Part shown: positions 11,270-23,900 of the stretch, piece after piece
How the letters are laid out: the number at the start of each line of letters is the position of its first letter
Position numbering within the stretch: the stretch's first letter is position 1
Assembly: GCA_964017045.1 (NCBI GenBank)
Contig: OZ024809.1
Coordinates: 10,546,307-10,610,306, forward strand
DNA from: Omphiscola glabra
Lineage: Eukaryota; Mollusca; Gastropoda; Lymnaeidae
Length of the DNA: 64,000 bases
Reading direction: 5' to 3'
Position numbers and translations under genes: made by a program
Notes under the pieces: generated by a model
The model's database searches: none
What the model was told of the DNA's origin: nothing
The model's input: the letters and a program-made list of their open reading frames with translations, nothing else

Positions 11270-11509
11270 CTTGGCTGCAGATCCTAATCCTTTGACACCA
11301 CTGTGGCTGTCGGCAATGCGGATATGAACGTGGTATCACCAAATAATAAAATACCCATTACATTATAATTTTCTCCATCGACGTTGGCGTGCAATCATTA
11401 ATGAGAGAAAAGAAGACTTTGTGCTTTTTTTAAATGTCAAAATAACACCAAATTTATGACATTCGGGGGTTACCTTCTACTATGTCCTGAATGGTTCATT
11501 TGTCCTGGT

Positions 11510-11625
11510 TAAAATGTCCTGGTTAAAAATGTCCTGGTTAAAATGTCCTGGTTAAAATGTCCTGTTAAAATATCCTGGTTAAAATGTCCTGGTTAAAATG
11601 TCCTGGTTTAAACGCCCTGTTTTAA
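11510..11625. repeat. 14-bp array AAAATGTCCTGGTT
   Basis: About eight copies upstream of the receptor's first coding exon. Confidence 0.88.
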
Positions 11626-12335
11626 CTGCAAAAACCACACTATACAAAACCGTCATGCTTTTTTAAACAAGATTTTTTTTTTTTTTAAATCTCCGACCAA
11701 GTGTCTACCTTTTTTACAAAAAAATGTTAACCATTAGGTAATATCACATGCATACTCTTAATGAATGATAGTGTATGGTCCATGGTCATAAGGCCTTAGA
11801 CCCATAGTATTACTTAAATGTAGGTGGTCGGAACTTGTAGCCTGTTCCTACCTTAGATGCGACGCATCGGAGCTTTCTAAATGATATTATTTCTAGGACA
11901 TAGGAGTGTATTTTTTATGAAACAAACGTCTTGTTGCACCCCACTGTGCAAGGTATGGTGTCGCTGTGTTGGCAAAGTACACAAAAGTCAAACCAAGAAA
12001 GGACATGCAATGGTGTACATTTGTCTACGTGTCACGTGGCGGTGCAGTGTGGTGCTGGCGGGGATTTATCCTTTGAAACAGACTCTGGGTGTGAACAAGT
12101 TAAGCATCTCTGGCATTCGTTTATCTTGGGCTAATCCATGTCTCCTGTTCGTCTTCTTCGGACAGAATGCAGATGTGCTAATCCTGACTCAGTTTCAATC
12201 AGGTTCGCAGTGCTACAATTGAAGCGTGACCACGAGCCTTACGACGTCATCATTAAATGGTCTACTCAATTCTTGAAATAATACCATTCACTGGTTACCA
12301 CGAGGTTTACAATTTAACCAGGCTCAAACAGGACG
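11626..12335. other. Intergenic stretch, no gene seen
   Basis: A 113-codon plus-strand frame at 11881-12222 has no family resemblance and no splice partner. I see nothing else to support. Confidence 0.4.
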
Positions 12336-12339
12336 AACC

Positions 12340-12475
12340 CAGGGAGCAACCATCACAAACCAGGGAACAACCATCAAAAACCAGGGAACAACCATCACAA
12401 ACCAGGTAACAACCATCACAAACCAGAGAACAACCATCAAAAACCAGGGAACAACCATCACAAACCGGTTAACCA
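12340..12475. repeat. 22-bp array GGGAACAACCATCACAAACCA
   Basis: About six copies with AAAAACCA variants. Confidence 0.85.
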
Positions 12476-12899
12476 CAATCCCGACCCTAGGAACAGAGCT
12501 CAAAGTTATCACAATCCAGACAGGGATGACGATGAGAGATGGGTTAAAAGCTGGGCGCTTCAACAACCCCGGTTTGTCCACGTGACACCCGTGCACGCGC
12601 ACGGCCCGTTATCTAAAGTTTGTCCTGGTCTAAGACGAGTATCGCTTCAAGTGACGTCACGAGAAAACAAAACTCTCAAACTAAAATGGTGTACATTGAT
12701 CTGTGTGTGTGTGCTAGTGTTTGGAAAAAAACATAGTGGGAAAGGGTTGAAGAGCAGGGTTAGAGGATAAGTTAGATGTTTGAGGATTTCTAAGAAGTGA
12801 TGGGAGGAATGAGGAAAGATTGCGATCAAACTGGAAGGGAGATAACTGTAATGATGTCAAAATGTGGAATAACATTTGAGGCACCATTAAATAAAGGAA

Positions 12900-13455
12900 A
12901 GGATTGTCAACTATATTTGATACCAGATTGTATACAATAAAAGAAAACGCTCAATGATTGATACGAGATTATATACAAGTAAAGACAATGCCCTATATTT
13001 GATACAAGATTATATACAAGGAAAGACAACGCTCCATGATTGATACAAGATTATATACAAGTAAAGACAACGCTCCATGTTTGATACAAGATTATATACA
13101 AGGAAAGACAACGCTCCATGTTTGATACAAGATTATATACAAGGAAAGCCAATGCCCTATATTTGATACAAGATTATATACAAGTAAGGACAACGCTCCA
13201 TGATTGATACAATATTATATACAAGTAAAGACAACGCTCCATGTTTGATACAAGATTATATACAAGGAAAGACAACGCTCCATGTTTGATACAAGATTAT
13301 ATACAAGGAAAGACAATGCCCTATATTTGATACAAGATTATATACAAGTAAGGACAACGCTCCATGTTTGATACAAGATTATATACAAGTAAAGACAACG
13401 CTCCATGTTTGATACAAGCTTATATACAAGGAAAGACAATGCCCTATATTTGGTA
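12900..13455. repeat. About 41-bp array, 13 copies
   Basis: Units of TTGATACAAGATTATATACA plus AAGACAACGCTCCATG or AAGACAATGCCCTATA. The two types alternate in runs, suggesting block duplication. Confidence 0.9.
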
Positions 13456-13534
13456 CGAATGGTGCTAATTCACTTTTGACTTGGTTGATAGTGCTATTTG
13501 AACTTAGAGTTCATCTTATGGTTAAGTGAGGTTG

Positions 13535-13870
13535 CACGGCTTGATACTGTCTGGACCACCCAACTATTCCAAACGTCTAGACCACCCAACTATTCCAAAC
13601 GTCTAGGCCACCCAACTATTCCAACCGTCCAGACCACCCGACTCTTCCACCCGACCATTCCACCTGCGACTATTTATCCAAAGATGAGAATGGATAAATG
13701 AAGTAACGAGACATATTAATTTGGGAAATCTAACACAAATTATGTGGGAATGAGACAAATTAATGTAAGGTGACAGACTGGGAACAGACATATGGAATGA
13801 AACATGGGGAAATGTGACATGGGGAGTGAGACATGGGGAAATGAGACATGGGAAAATGAGACATGAATGG
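13535..13870. repeat. Two small arrays
   Basis: ACCACCCAACTATTCCAAACGT-like units (about 23 bp) at 13550-13650 and ACATGGGGAAATGAG-like units at 13795-13865. Confidence 0.75.
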
Positions 13871-14575
13871 AGGAAGGAGACTTTAGAACGCTAAAATAGA
13901 ATCAACAAGCCAATTACCAGCGAGAGCTGGCGTCAGACTCTAATGGACACCAGCTTCGCTATCAGCCAGCATCGCACTAAGTTTATCCACAAGCCACTTT
14001 ATCACGGTGCCCGAGTTGAGGGTGGGCGCCGGGACATGGGGGGCGCGGTCTTGCCTTATGGACCCGCGTGTCGCCTTTTTGGTAAAACCTTCTCAAGAAC
14101 CTTCGCGCCAACGCCCTGCCAAAGGTGTGCATTTCCTCTGGTGGGGCCACGCAACACCAAGCGCTGTGACCCCGCAAAGGTCACGGCTGGTTATGGAGGG
14201 CCTGGATTAGCCCGAGTGCCGATGAAAAGTGAGCAGGGCGGCCGGCTTATATTAAACTTTTAATGGACAGATTTTCCACCATTTCGAGGGCCTCGCACAA
14301 ATGACAGAGACATCCGATTGTCTGCCCCTTAAGCCAAGATTACAGGCCGTGTTACCGTACTTGACGTGATAAACCCAGGGGGAGGGAACTCTGCAAACGA
14401 GACGCGCGGTCGTCCGATCTTCGGGCGTGAGTACATCCAAAAATCGGACACCTCTTGGCCGTCCAGACGGCGGACGAGTCTTGGTTTCGGAGAGACATAA
14501 TTAGTCTTTTCAGCACTGCTGGTATCTGGGTGATGACAATGGTTGAGTCTCATACAGTTTTTTGTGTGCTTGATT
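13871..14575. other. GC-rich patch without a recognised gene
   Basis: 13940-14260 is far more GC-rich than its surroundings and open in several frames on both strands. I find no family signature or splice structure. It could be an unrecognised exon, an old element or a regulatory island. Confidence 0.3.
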
Positions 14576-14579
14576 TATC

Positions 14580-15430
14580 CATTGGACATAAGATAGTCAG
14601 TGACGTGGATGACTGGATATCAGTCATTAAGTTGGTGGATATGAATAACTGGATATCATAATAGTCAGTGGTGTGGATAACTGTATGTCAGCCAATCCTT
14701 TGGATGGATATGAATAAATGGATATCCGTCCCTCAGTGTGATGACGTCTGGATAATATATAACAAGTTTTGTTTATGTGAATAAGCAATGTGGATAAATG
14801 AATATCATGTAGCAGTGATGTTAATGTGGATAACTATGTATCAAGTATTTAGGGGTGTATCAGTCGGAGGAATTGATCAGATTATTGGGATTGGATTGGA
14901 TAACTCAATCTCAGATAGTTAATGGTATGGATTTTATAACACAATCTCAAGTAGTTAATGGTATTGATTGGATAAGAAAATCTCAGATAGTTAATGGTAT
15001 GGATTGGATAAGACAGTCTCAGATAGTTAATGGTATGGATTGGATAACAGAATTTTTTATAGTTATTGGTATCGATTGGATAACACAATCTCAAGTAGTT
15101 AATAGTATTGATTGGATAAGACAATCTCAGATAGTTAATGGTACGGATTGGATAAGACAATCTCAGATAGTTAATGGTATGGATTGGATAACACAATCTC
15201 AAGTAGTTAATGGTATGGATTGGATAACACAATCTCAAGTAGCTAATGGTATGGATTGGATCATACGATCTCTTATAGTTAATGGTATGGACTGGATGAC
15301 ACAATTTTAGACAGTTATTGGTATTGATTGGATAAATCAATCTCATATAGTTAATGGTATGGATTGGATAAAGCAATCACAGATAGTTAATGGAATGGAA
15401 TGTATAATACAATCTCAGATATTTAATGGT
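14580..15430. repeat. 36-bp array TTGGATAACACAATCTCAAG
   Basis: Regular 36-bp units from about 14880 with a degenerate GGATATC-rich lead-in from 14590. Related GGATA units reappear at 16670-16850 beyond the Penelope-like element. Confidence 0.9.
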
Positions 15431-15449
15431 TTAAAATATTTAAAAGTTG

Positions 15450-16660
15450 ATTAAATAGACACGAACAATCTGTGTCGATATAACAATATATATTGAGCTT
15501 TAATAATAATTTTACATTACAAATAATTAAACGTTTCGGCACTTGCCTTCATCAGTACAAGACATACAAATAAGTATTAATCAAATTTACATAATATATA
15601 TAGAGAGAGATAAATCCTACCTAAAAAATAGAAAACCAGACAGAAACAACGTCAAGAAAAAAGAAGAATGAAAAGGAAGTGACTTCATGTGAAATGTAAA
15701 AGCCCAATCAGGAAAAAAGACATCGCAGTTACGTAAAATTGTGGATTTGGTTTATCCCGTATGGAGTTAACGTGCCAAATCTTGATATTAATTTATTCTC
15801 CATATGGATCCTATCCGTTGTGTTACTAGTATACAGTATACCAGTAACTGCGATGTCCAAAATGCCATCATGGTTGGTGCTATTGAAATGTTTGGAGACC
15901 GGACTGAGAGCCTGTTTATTTATATTATAGAGGTGTTCTCTAAATCGGTCTCCAAGGCGACGACCTGTCTCTCCTACGTATAATTTACCACACTTTTTAC
16001 AAAGGATGGTGTAAATCACGTTGCGACTTGTGCAGGTAAAACCATCCTTTATTTTGAATACTTCCAGAGGGAAAGTGATCTTATCAACTTGAATCACGTA
16101 GGGACATGTGTTATATCGGCTACGATTGCAACTTTTGGTGCCTTTATGTGCCTGAATAGACGGGAGGTGGCTTCTAACTAGCATGTCCCTAAGGCTCTTG
16201 TCCCTCCGGAAAGCGAAAAGATGAGGTTTTCTGAAAACCTCATTGGTTACAGGGTCTGCCATGAGAATTGAGCGGTTTTTCAGAACCAGAGAACGAGCTT
16301 TAAGGTTATGGGGATGAAAAAATAAAATAAATTTTGATCTATCACTAGCGTCAGAATGAGTAGCTTTAAAAGAATCTTGTCTAGTCATGCCTTTAACTCG
16401 AGTGACAGCTGCTTTTAAAATTTGCTCACGATATGACCTTCGTCGGAAAAAATGCAACATTTCAGCCGTCCTTTCACAAAAATCCTCAATATAATATATT
16501 TCAATATCGCTATAGGGAAATATTGGGCTCATGACGGCTATTACTATTATATTGATATAGTTGAACGTCTTACTGCTGAAATATTATAGATCGGGTTGTC
16601 TCTGCGACATTTTAGGACAGTTCACGTCTGTTTGTTGATAGACAAAATTGTCGTCAAGAT
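15450..16660 (-). mobile_element. 5'-truncated Penelope-like retroelement
   Basis: The minus-strand frame 16532-15729 encodes a Penelope-like C-terminus: the end of the reverse transcriptase region, then a GIY-YIG endonuclease (VIYTILCKKCGKLYVGETGR, with the R, H and E positions following in RFREH and HMENKL). The frame is open to its stop, but the reverse transcriptase core is missing. Downstream, at 15555-15532, is a hammerhead ribozyme motif as found in Penelope LTRs. It lies within an older GGATA-rich array. Confidence 0.82.
15532..15555 (-). ncRNA. Hammerhead ribozyme core motif
   Basis: On the minus strand: CTGATGA, a short stem II (GGC-AAGT-GCC), then GAAACG. This is the conserved hammerhead core; stems I and III were not modelled. 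Confidence 0.7.
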
Positions 16661-16849
16661 GGTATGCGATTTTGATGTATATAACTGGATATTCGATGAT
16701 GAGTGAATTGGATGTGGATAAATGGATATCGAACGATCAGTAGCGTAATTGGGGATATTTTGGAAATCAGCGGGTGTGGAAAACTGGATAACAGGTGTCA
16801 ACCGTGTGGATGTAAATAATTGGATATCAGATATTTAGTGTTTTGGATA

Positions 16850-17700
16850 CCCATTATTTTTTATTTGCCATTTAATCCATTTGTATAAATTACCTTCTGG
16901 TGCTGGCCACATAATTGACCGCACAATACGTTCACGAAAGTATCAACAAGGCGGTACAACTGGCAAGCAGTTTCTACTAACGATCGGTCTGTTAGTCGCT
17001 TTAGGTTGGGGTGGTTGTGGGGCGCTGATTCAGTCCTTCACGGCATTAGTCTTCCAAACATTTAGACTAATCCATGCGTCCAGGACATTGCACAAAACAC
17101 CAAAAACTATCAGAAACACAAACTGGCTGACGTGCAAGGACGTGCAAGGACGTCCAGTGACGTGTTTATAAACACTATAATTTCAACAATAAAACATTGC
17201 AGACAACACGAAGGTTCAATGATTGCATATCTTAAAATGGGGGCTTCATAAAATCTATACTTTTTATCTTAAAAAATAAACATTTCAACTAATTTAGAAA
17301 AAAAAACAACAAGAAAAAAGCCACCAAAAAAAAAAAACCTACGCACACTATGATGACTTATCAACGTTCTGAAATTAGCCAAAATCATGGGCGATTTCCA
17401 ATAACGGTTGTCAGCCGGGCAGACGGCCACCAGTGATCAAACACGCCAGCGCTAAGACGGGGCTGAGAGCTCGCGGAAATCTGGAGGGGGAAGTTTGAAG
17501 TGATCGGCAGAACTATCATATTTACAACTGCCGTCTCTCTCAGCGGTGATCGATGGCGCAGATCGAAGCTGAAGGGGGCCAGTTTGTCCCGTGGCTGAAT
17601 ATTGACTGCAAACTACCGGCCAGCGGCACGAGAGGCGCCCTGACTGGCTGACGTCACGCGCTGAGCTGATGGCGGGAAAAGAAGGCGGTCCACCTGCTTT
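16850..17700. other. Region upstream of the nuclear receptor gene
   Basis: AT-rich with A runs until about 17390, then about 300 GC-rich bases leading to the TATA box. No coding sequence recognised; likely promoter-proximal. Confidence 0.4.
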
Positions 17701-17722
17701 TTGAGATGTCTTCACGATGCCA

Positions 17723-17730
17723 TATAAAAG
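17723..17730 (+). promoter_or_regulatory. TATA box of the nuclear receptor gene
   Basis: TATAAAAG, a perfect core match, lies about 200 nt before the ATG at 17922. No other ATG occurs from about 17755 to 17922, so the first ATG of a transcript starting about 30 nt downstream would be the one used. The preceding 300 bases are clearly more GC-rich than their surroundings, as expected of a promoter region. Confidence 0.6.
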
Positions 17731-17921
17731 GGAAATGACAATGTGGAAACATTGTCAAGTTGCTAAGGTAACGCAAGACGCCTGGGCTCATTCCGAGCAA
17801 GGAAGACAAATTCGTCTTTTTAAAAAAAAAAATTAGTTTGTGAGCAGTTTCTCTCGATTTTTACAAGGACACACTTTTCTCTCGGATTTTGAAATTTGAG
17901 TTAAAAACAAACTTTTGGATC

Positions 17922-17925
17922 ATGG
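17922..17925 (+). CDS. First coding segment of the nuclear receptor (ATG G)
   Basis: ATGG is followed at once by GTGAGT. Its phase matches the acceptor at 25127, giving a protein that starts M-G-R-T-L-P and reaches the first zinc-finger cysteine at residue 11. The intron would be 7.2 kb and holds the 25-bp satellite. A transcript is needed to confirm the join. Confidence 0.6.
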
Positions 17926-20900
17926 GTGAGTTCGAGTTATCAAAATATAAATGGTTTGTATTATCATTACAAGCGTCCATGCTAGCTTCCAAATCGAATG
18001 TTAAGAAAAGCGGAGACAAGGTTGCAAAAAAAATTCATCAGTGAAAATTTTAGCAATTACAAGTTCTTAGATATGGCTTGATATTTTGGGGGGTCTCGTA
18101 GGAGGGGGGCCGGGGGGGGGGGGAGCTCACCAGATTCAATTTGTACACAATAATATTGCAAACATTTTAAATTTATTTATGAGATAGTAATAAATTCGCT
18201 TTTTTAAATTCTGTTACTTGTATGTATGGGGAAATATCTCTATTGTGTTAATATAATGGTCTTCATCAATTTATAACTAATATATTTCAATATCGCTAAA
18301 GGGAAATATTGTGTTCATGACGGCTATTAAATTGATATTGTTGAACGACTTGCTGCTGAAATATTATAGAACGGGTTGTCTCTGCGACATTTTAGGACAG
18401 TTCACGTCTGTTTGTGGGTAGACAAAATTGTCGTCAATTTGTGGAAAGACAAAAATGTCGTCAATTTGTGGAAAGACAAAAATATCGTCGATTTTTTGGA
18501 TAGACAGAAATGTCGTCGATTTGTGGAAAGACAAAAATGTCGTCGATTTTTTGGATAGACAGAAATGTCGTCGATTTGTGGAAAGAAAAAAATGTCGATT
18601 TTTTGGATAGACAGAAATGTCGTCGATTTGTGGAAAGACAAAAATGTCGTCGATTTTTTGGATAGACAGAAATGTCGTCGATTTGTGGAAAGACAAAAAT
18701 GTCGTCGATTTTTTGGATAGACAGAAATGTCGTCGATTTGCGGAAAGACAAAAATGTCGTCTATTTGATGGTAGATTTATCTGTTGACTTTATCTGTCGA
18801 CTTATTATTAAAACCTGATCTCGTTATTTGAATAACTGTTGAACCTGACTACACGCCCGTTACATAATAATGGTAGCCTAAATCTAAGCCAACACCTAAC
18901 CCCAAATCTAAGCCCAAACCTAAGCCTTAAAGTAAACCTAAACGTAACCCCAACTGTTACCGGACAGAAATGATATCTTCACTCCCTTGAATAGATAGAT
19001 TCACTCCCTTGAATAGATAGATTCACTTGATGAGTCTTGTGGGCAAGTGTAAAATTGACCTTAATTTTGAAATTGTCTTGCCTTTATGTCTATGAAATGT
19101 CTTGCCTTTATGTCTATGAAATGTCTTGTTTATAAGTCGGTGATGGGTGCTGGGTGGCCGAGTGGTCAAAACTGAGCACATCGCAAGTGGATGGTCTGGA
19201 GTTCCTGGAAGAACAATCCCGGCCCTTATGCCTTCAATAATTACACCTTAATTTATTCATATTCTGAATCTGGTTCATTATACTATTGGCTGTGATATCA
19301 TATGTTATAAATTATTCTATAAATTATTTGTTCCTTTATTTTATATTTTAAATATCGGTTGAGAATTTGATAATTTTCCTTCTTCAACAATACAGTGAAT
19401 TTTTTTTAAAATATGAATTGTGCAGTGGCGAGCCTGGCGTGGGGTGGCGAAGATTGCGAACACACGGGGAGCCACATTTGGGGGGGGGGAAGTGGCGTAG
19501 TGAGAGGGGGGCAAGGGGGGCATCATGCCCCGGGCGCTACTCACAAAGGGGCGCCAAATGGTATATTTTACTATAGTATTGTATGGTTTTCGAATGGGGG
19601 GGGGCGCTAAAAAGGTATTGGGGGGGCGCTAAAAAGGTAGTGTGCCCCGGGCGCGAGTTAAGCTCGCTACGCCACTGGGGGGGGGGCAAATTAGTGTTTT
19701 ATTTGTGTGCGTGTGTTAAAATAACTAAACATTTTTAATACATTTTCTCATAGATTAAAAATGTTATTACTTTACGATGACGTCTGCCAATCGAATAATT
19801 GTGTAATCTTGCTTTTCAAATAGTGGATTTTCGAAGTAAAATTATGTGAATTATTTGGAAAATCCATAAAAAAATAAGCAATGCATATTTTGTGTACTTC
19901 AGTTTGCATATAAAAATGATTTTAATCACTTATTTAAAGCACCAAACAAATATCCTAACAGCACATTATCCCAGGGATGACGTAACGAATTTCGATTCGG
20001 TTTTTTTCTCCTCCAAAGTAATATTTGCAACAGTTTTGTAAAAAAAAATCCCTTTTTAGAAACCGTTCAATGATTTTAGCACCTTGATGTTGGCCATATA
20101 GTAAAGATATAGTAAAACAATAAGTAACAGAATGGTTACAATAATCGACAAGCCTAACTCAGTGTTGAAAGGCGTTGTCCAAATGAGTAGATAGCGTAGA
20201 ACCACTCGATGGCAGTTTCACATTATAAGGGTAGAGCTCGCAAAAAAATTAATTTGCACAGATAAAAAAAGATGATCATTAAAAAAAATTGGAACAAACA
20301 AGTCGAACTGAAGCTAAAAATTAAACAACACCCAGAAACGAAGTTTGTCGTATGAATCCTTTATAAAATGTAATATCAAGGAATGGCGAGGCGGTGGGGC
20401 TGAAAATTTGATGAAACATGTATACAAGTACTATTTGATAAGATGTGTTTTCATCGGAAAACGAGTCTAAGTACCAAGTTTTAGCTCGATGGGTTAACGG
20501 GAAGGGGTGTCGATTAGCCGTCCGAAGATTTTGCCACCCAACCAGTAACAAACAGAAGTGAAGTTAATATAAAGGATGTAACAAAAAAAAAAAACACAAA
20601 CACAAACACAAACGAACTTGTTGTGATTTGAAAGATGAGTAGACGGAACAATGATAGCGTATTTGATTAGTTTATGTTTAAAAATTACAAATGGTAACTT
20701 TGCAAAAAATTCGAGCGATATGGGGGGTGAAAATGTTGGCGTAGTTAGTGGTGGTGACCCCCGAGGCGGTCCTTGAGTTTGGCGCCTTCCCCCTCACAAC
20801 GGACTCAGAACACGGTACACCAAACATATTTAGACCCCACTGTCAGGACAGGTTGGCGACTGGCGACTGCGCCTCCTTCGTGAATGTTAAAATAAACTTA

Positions 20901-23900
20901 AAGAGGAAATTGAATTTAATTATCTGAGTGATTTCTTCAACACAGAGCGTCATTCCTCGCATGCCACACAATTGCTCTGACTTTCATGCCACACAATTCC
21001 TCTGACTTGCACGCCACACAATTCCTCTGACTTGCATGCAACACAATTGCTCTGACTTGCATGCCACACAATTCCTCTGACTTGCACGCCACACAATTCC
21101 TCTGACTTGCATGCAACACAATTGCTCTGACTTGCATGCCACACAATTCCTCTGACTTGCACGCCACACAATTCCTCTGACTTGCATGCCACACAATTCC
21201 TCTGACTTGCATGCCACACAATTCCTCAGACTTGCATGCCACACAATTCCTCTGACTTGCATGCCACACAATTCCTCAGACTTGCATGCCACACAATTCC
21301 TCTGACTTGCACGCCACACAATTCCTCAGACTTGCACGCCACACAATTCCTCTGACTTGCATGCCACACAATTGCTCTGACTTGCACGCCACACAATTCC
21401 TCTGACTTGCACTCCACACAATTCCTCTGACTTGCACGCCACACAATTCCTCTGACTTGCATGCCACACAATTCCTCTGACTTGCATGCCACACAATTCC
21501 TCAGACTTGCATGCCACACAATTCCTCTGACTTGCATGCCACACAATTCCTCAGACTTGCATGCCACACAATTCCTCTGACTAGCACGCCACACAATTCC
21601 TCAGACTTGCATGCCGCACAATTCCTCTGACTTGCATGCCACACAATTGCTCGACTTGCACGCCACACAATTCCCCTGACTTGCATGCCACACAATTCCT
21701 CTGACTTGCATGCCACACAATTCCTCTGACTTGCATGCCACACAATTCCTCTGACTTGCATGCCACACAATTCCTCTGACTTGCATGCCACACAATTCCT
21801 CAGACTTGCATGCCACACAATTCCTCTGACTTGCATGCCACACAATTCCTCAGACTTGCATGCCACACAATTCCTCTGACTAGCACGCCACACAATTCCT
21901 CAGACTTGCATGCCACACAATTCCTCTGACTTGCACGCCACACAATTGCTCGACTTGCACGCCACACAATTCCTCTGACTTGCATGCCACACAATTCCTC
22001 TGACTTGCATGCCACACAATTCCTCTGACTTGCACGCCACACAATTCCTCTGACTTGCATGCCACACAATTCCTCTGACTTGCATGCCACACAATTCCTC
22101 TGACTTGCACGCTACACAATTCCTCTGACTTGCATGCCACACAATTCCTCTGACTTGCATGCCACACAATTCCTCTGACTTGCATGCCACACAATTCCTC
22201 TGACTTGCATGCCACACAATTCCTCTGACTTGCATGCCACACAATTCCTCTGACTTGCATGCCACACAATTCCTCTGACTTGCATGCCACACAATTGCTC
22301 TGACTTGCACGCCACACAATTCCTCAGACTTGCACGCCACACAATTCCTCTGACTTGCATGCCACACAATTGCTCTGACTTGCACGCCACACAATTCCTC
22401 TGACTTGCACTCCACACAATTCCTCTGACTTGCACGCCACACAATTCCTCTGACTTGCATGCCACACAATTCCTCTGACTTGCATGCCACACAATTCCTC
22501 AGACTTGCATGCCACACAATTCCTCTGACTTGCATGCCACACAATTCCTCAGACTTGCATGCCACACAATTCCTCTGACTAGCACGCCACACAATTCCTC
22601 AGACTTGCATGCCGCACAATTCCTCTGACTTGCATGCCACACAATTGCTCGACTTGCACGCCACACAATTCCTCTGACTTGCATGCCACACAATTCCTCT
22701 GACTTGCATGCCACACAATTCCTCTGACTTGCACGCCACACAATTCCTCTGACTTGCATGCCACACAATTCCTCTGACTTGCATGCCACACAATTGCTCT
22801 GACTTGCACGCCACACAATTCCTCTGACTTGCACGCCACACAATTCCTCTGACTTGCATGCCACACAATTCCTCTGACTTGCATGCCACACAATTCCTCT
22901 GACTTGCATGCCACACAATTCCTCTGACTTGCATGCCACACAATTCCTCTGACTTGCATGCCACACAATTCCTCTGACTTGCATGCCACACAATTCCTCT
23001 GACTTGCATGCCACACAATTCCTCTGACTTGCATGCCACACAATTCCTCTGACTCTCCTCTTTGACTTTATTTAATCATTTATATTTTATTTTTAAATGA
23101 TTATATATATTGTATAAAAAAGTTACAGATGCTTAAAATAGTAAATAATTCGATCGCAGTCAAAATGGTTTACATGAGAGAGTACTTGTCTTAATTAAGT
23201 TACCTTAATTTTGTGTATAATTCTGTATACTTTTTGGTTCAAGGAGTATTTGAAACTTGTTTGCAAACTTGGTTCTCAGAAAATTCGGCACCTACATGCC
23301 AGTGGCGTAGCGAGCTTAACTTGCGCCCGGGGCACAATACCTTTTTAGCGCCCCCCAATACCTTTTTAGCGCCCCCCATTCGAAAACCATACAATATTAT
23401 AGTAAAATATACCATTTGGCGCCCCTTTGTGAGTAGCGCCCGGGGCATGATGCCCCCCTTGCCCCCCCTCACTACGCCACTGCTACATGCAATAAATTTC
23501 TTTTAAGAAAACACAAAAGCGACCTGTGCTATGATTATGATTCATTTTACAATGCCTAAGAATATTTTTTTTTCTTATTAATTTTAGAGTGCTGTGTGTC
23601 GAGCCTCACCCCGACCCCCAACGTTTTTTTCACTCCCACCCCCTCTTCCACCCGCTCCACCCCCTCATCGTACGCTAGAGTTGCGCTGGTTGTTCCGGTG
23701 TGTTGAACAAGTACTGCGCCCCTTGGGCACGATAAATGTTGCAATATTTAATCATGAAAGCGATCAGTGCAACAAGACTTAGGAAGTTGTCTTACAACAC
23801 CTTATTATTCTACAACTAGAGGAGACCAAGGAAGCTGTCTTACAACGCCTTATTATTCTACAACTAGAGGAGACCAAGGAAGCTGTCTTACAACGCCTTA

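Noticed and set aside
11881..12222. 113-codon plus-strand frame
   Set aside because: No recognisable domain, ordinary surroundings, no exon structure.
13943..14263. 106-codon frame in a GC-rich patch
   Set aside because: No family resemblance or splice partner; overlapping frames are open on the other strand as expected for GC-rich DNA.
15729..16532. 267-codon frame as a host gene
   Set aside because: The domain order and GIY-YIG motif are those of Penelope-like elements, and the hammerhead lies downstream.
19143..19240. Functional tRNA gene
   Set aside because: Only A-box and weak B-box likeness; no complete cloverleaf could be drawn.
20937..23043. Many Cys-rich minus-strand frames (repeats of [21 protein letters not shown] type)
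   Set aside because: Products of the 25-bp satellite; 25 is not a multiple of three, so the same peptide appears in all frames.
20942..23055. CRISPR-like regular spacing
   Set aside because: Units are directly adjacent without unique spacers, and the DNA is eukaryotic. The same holds for all other arrays in the window.
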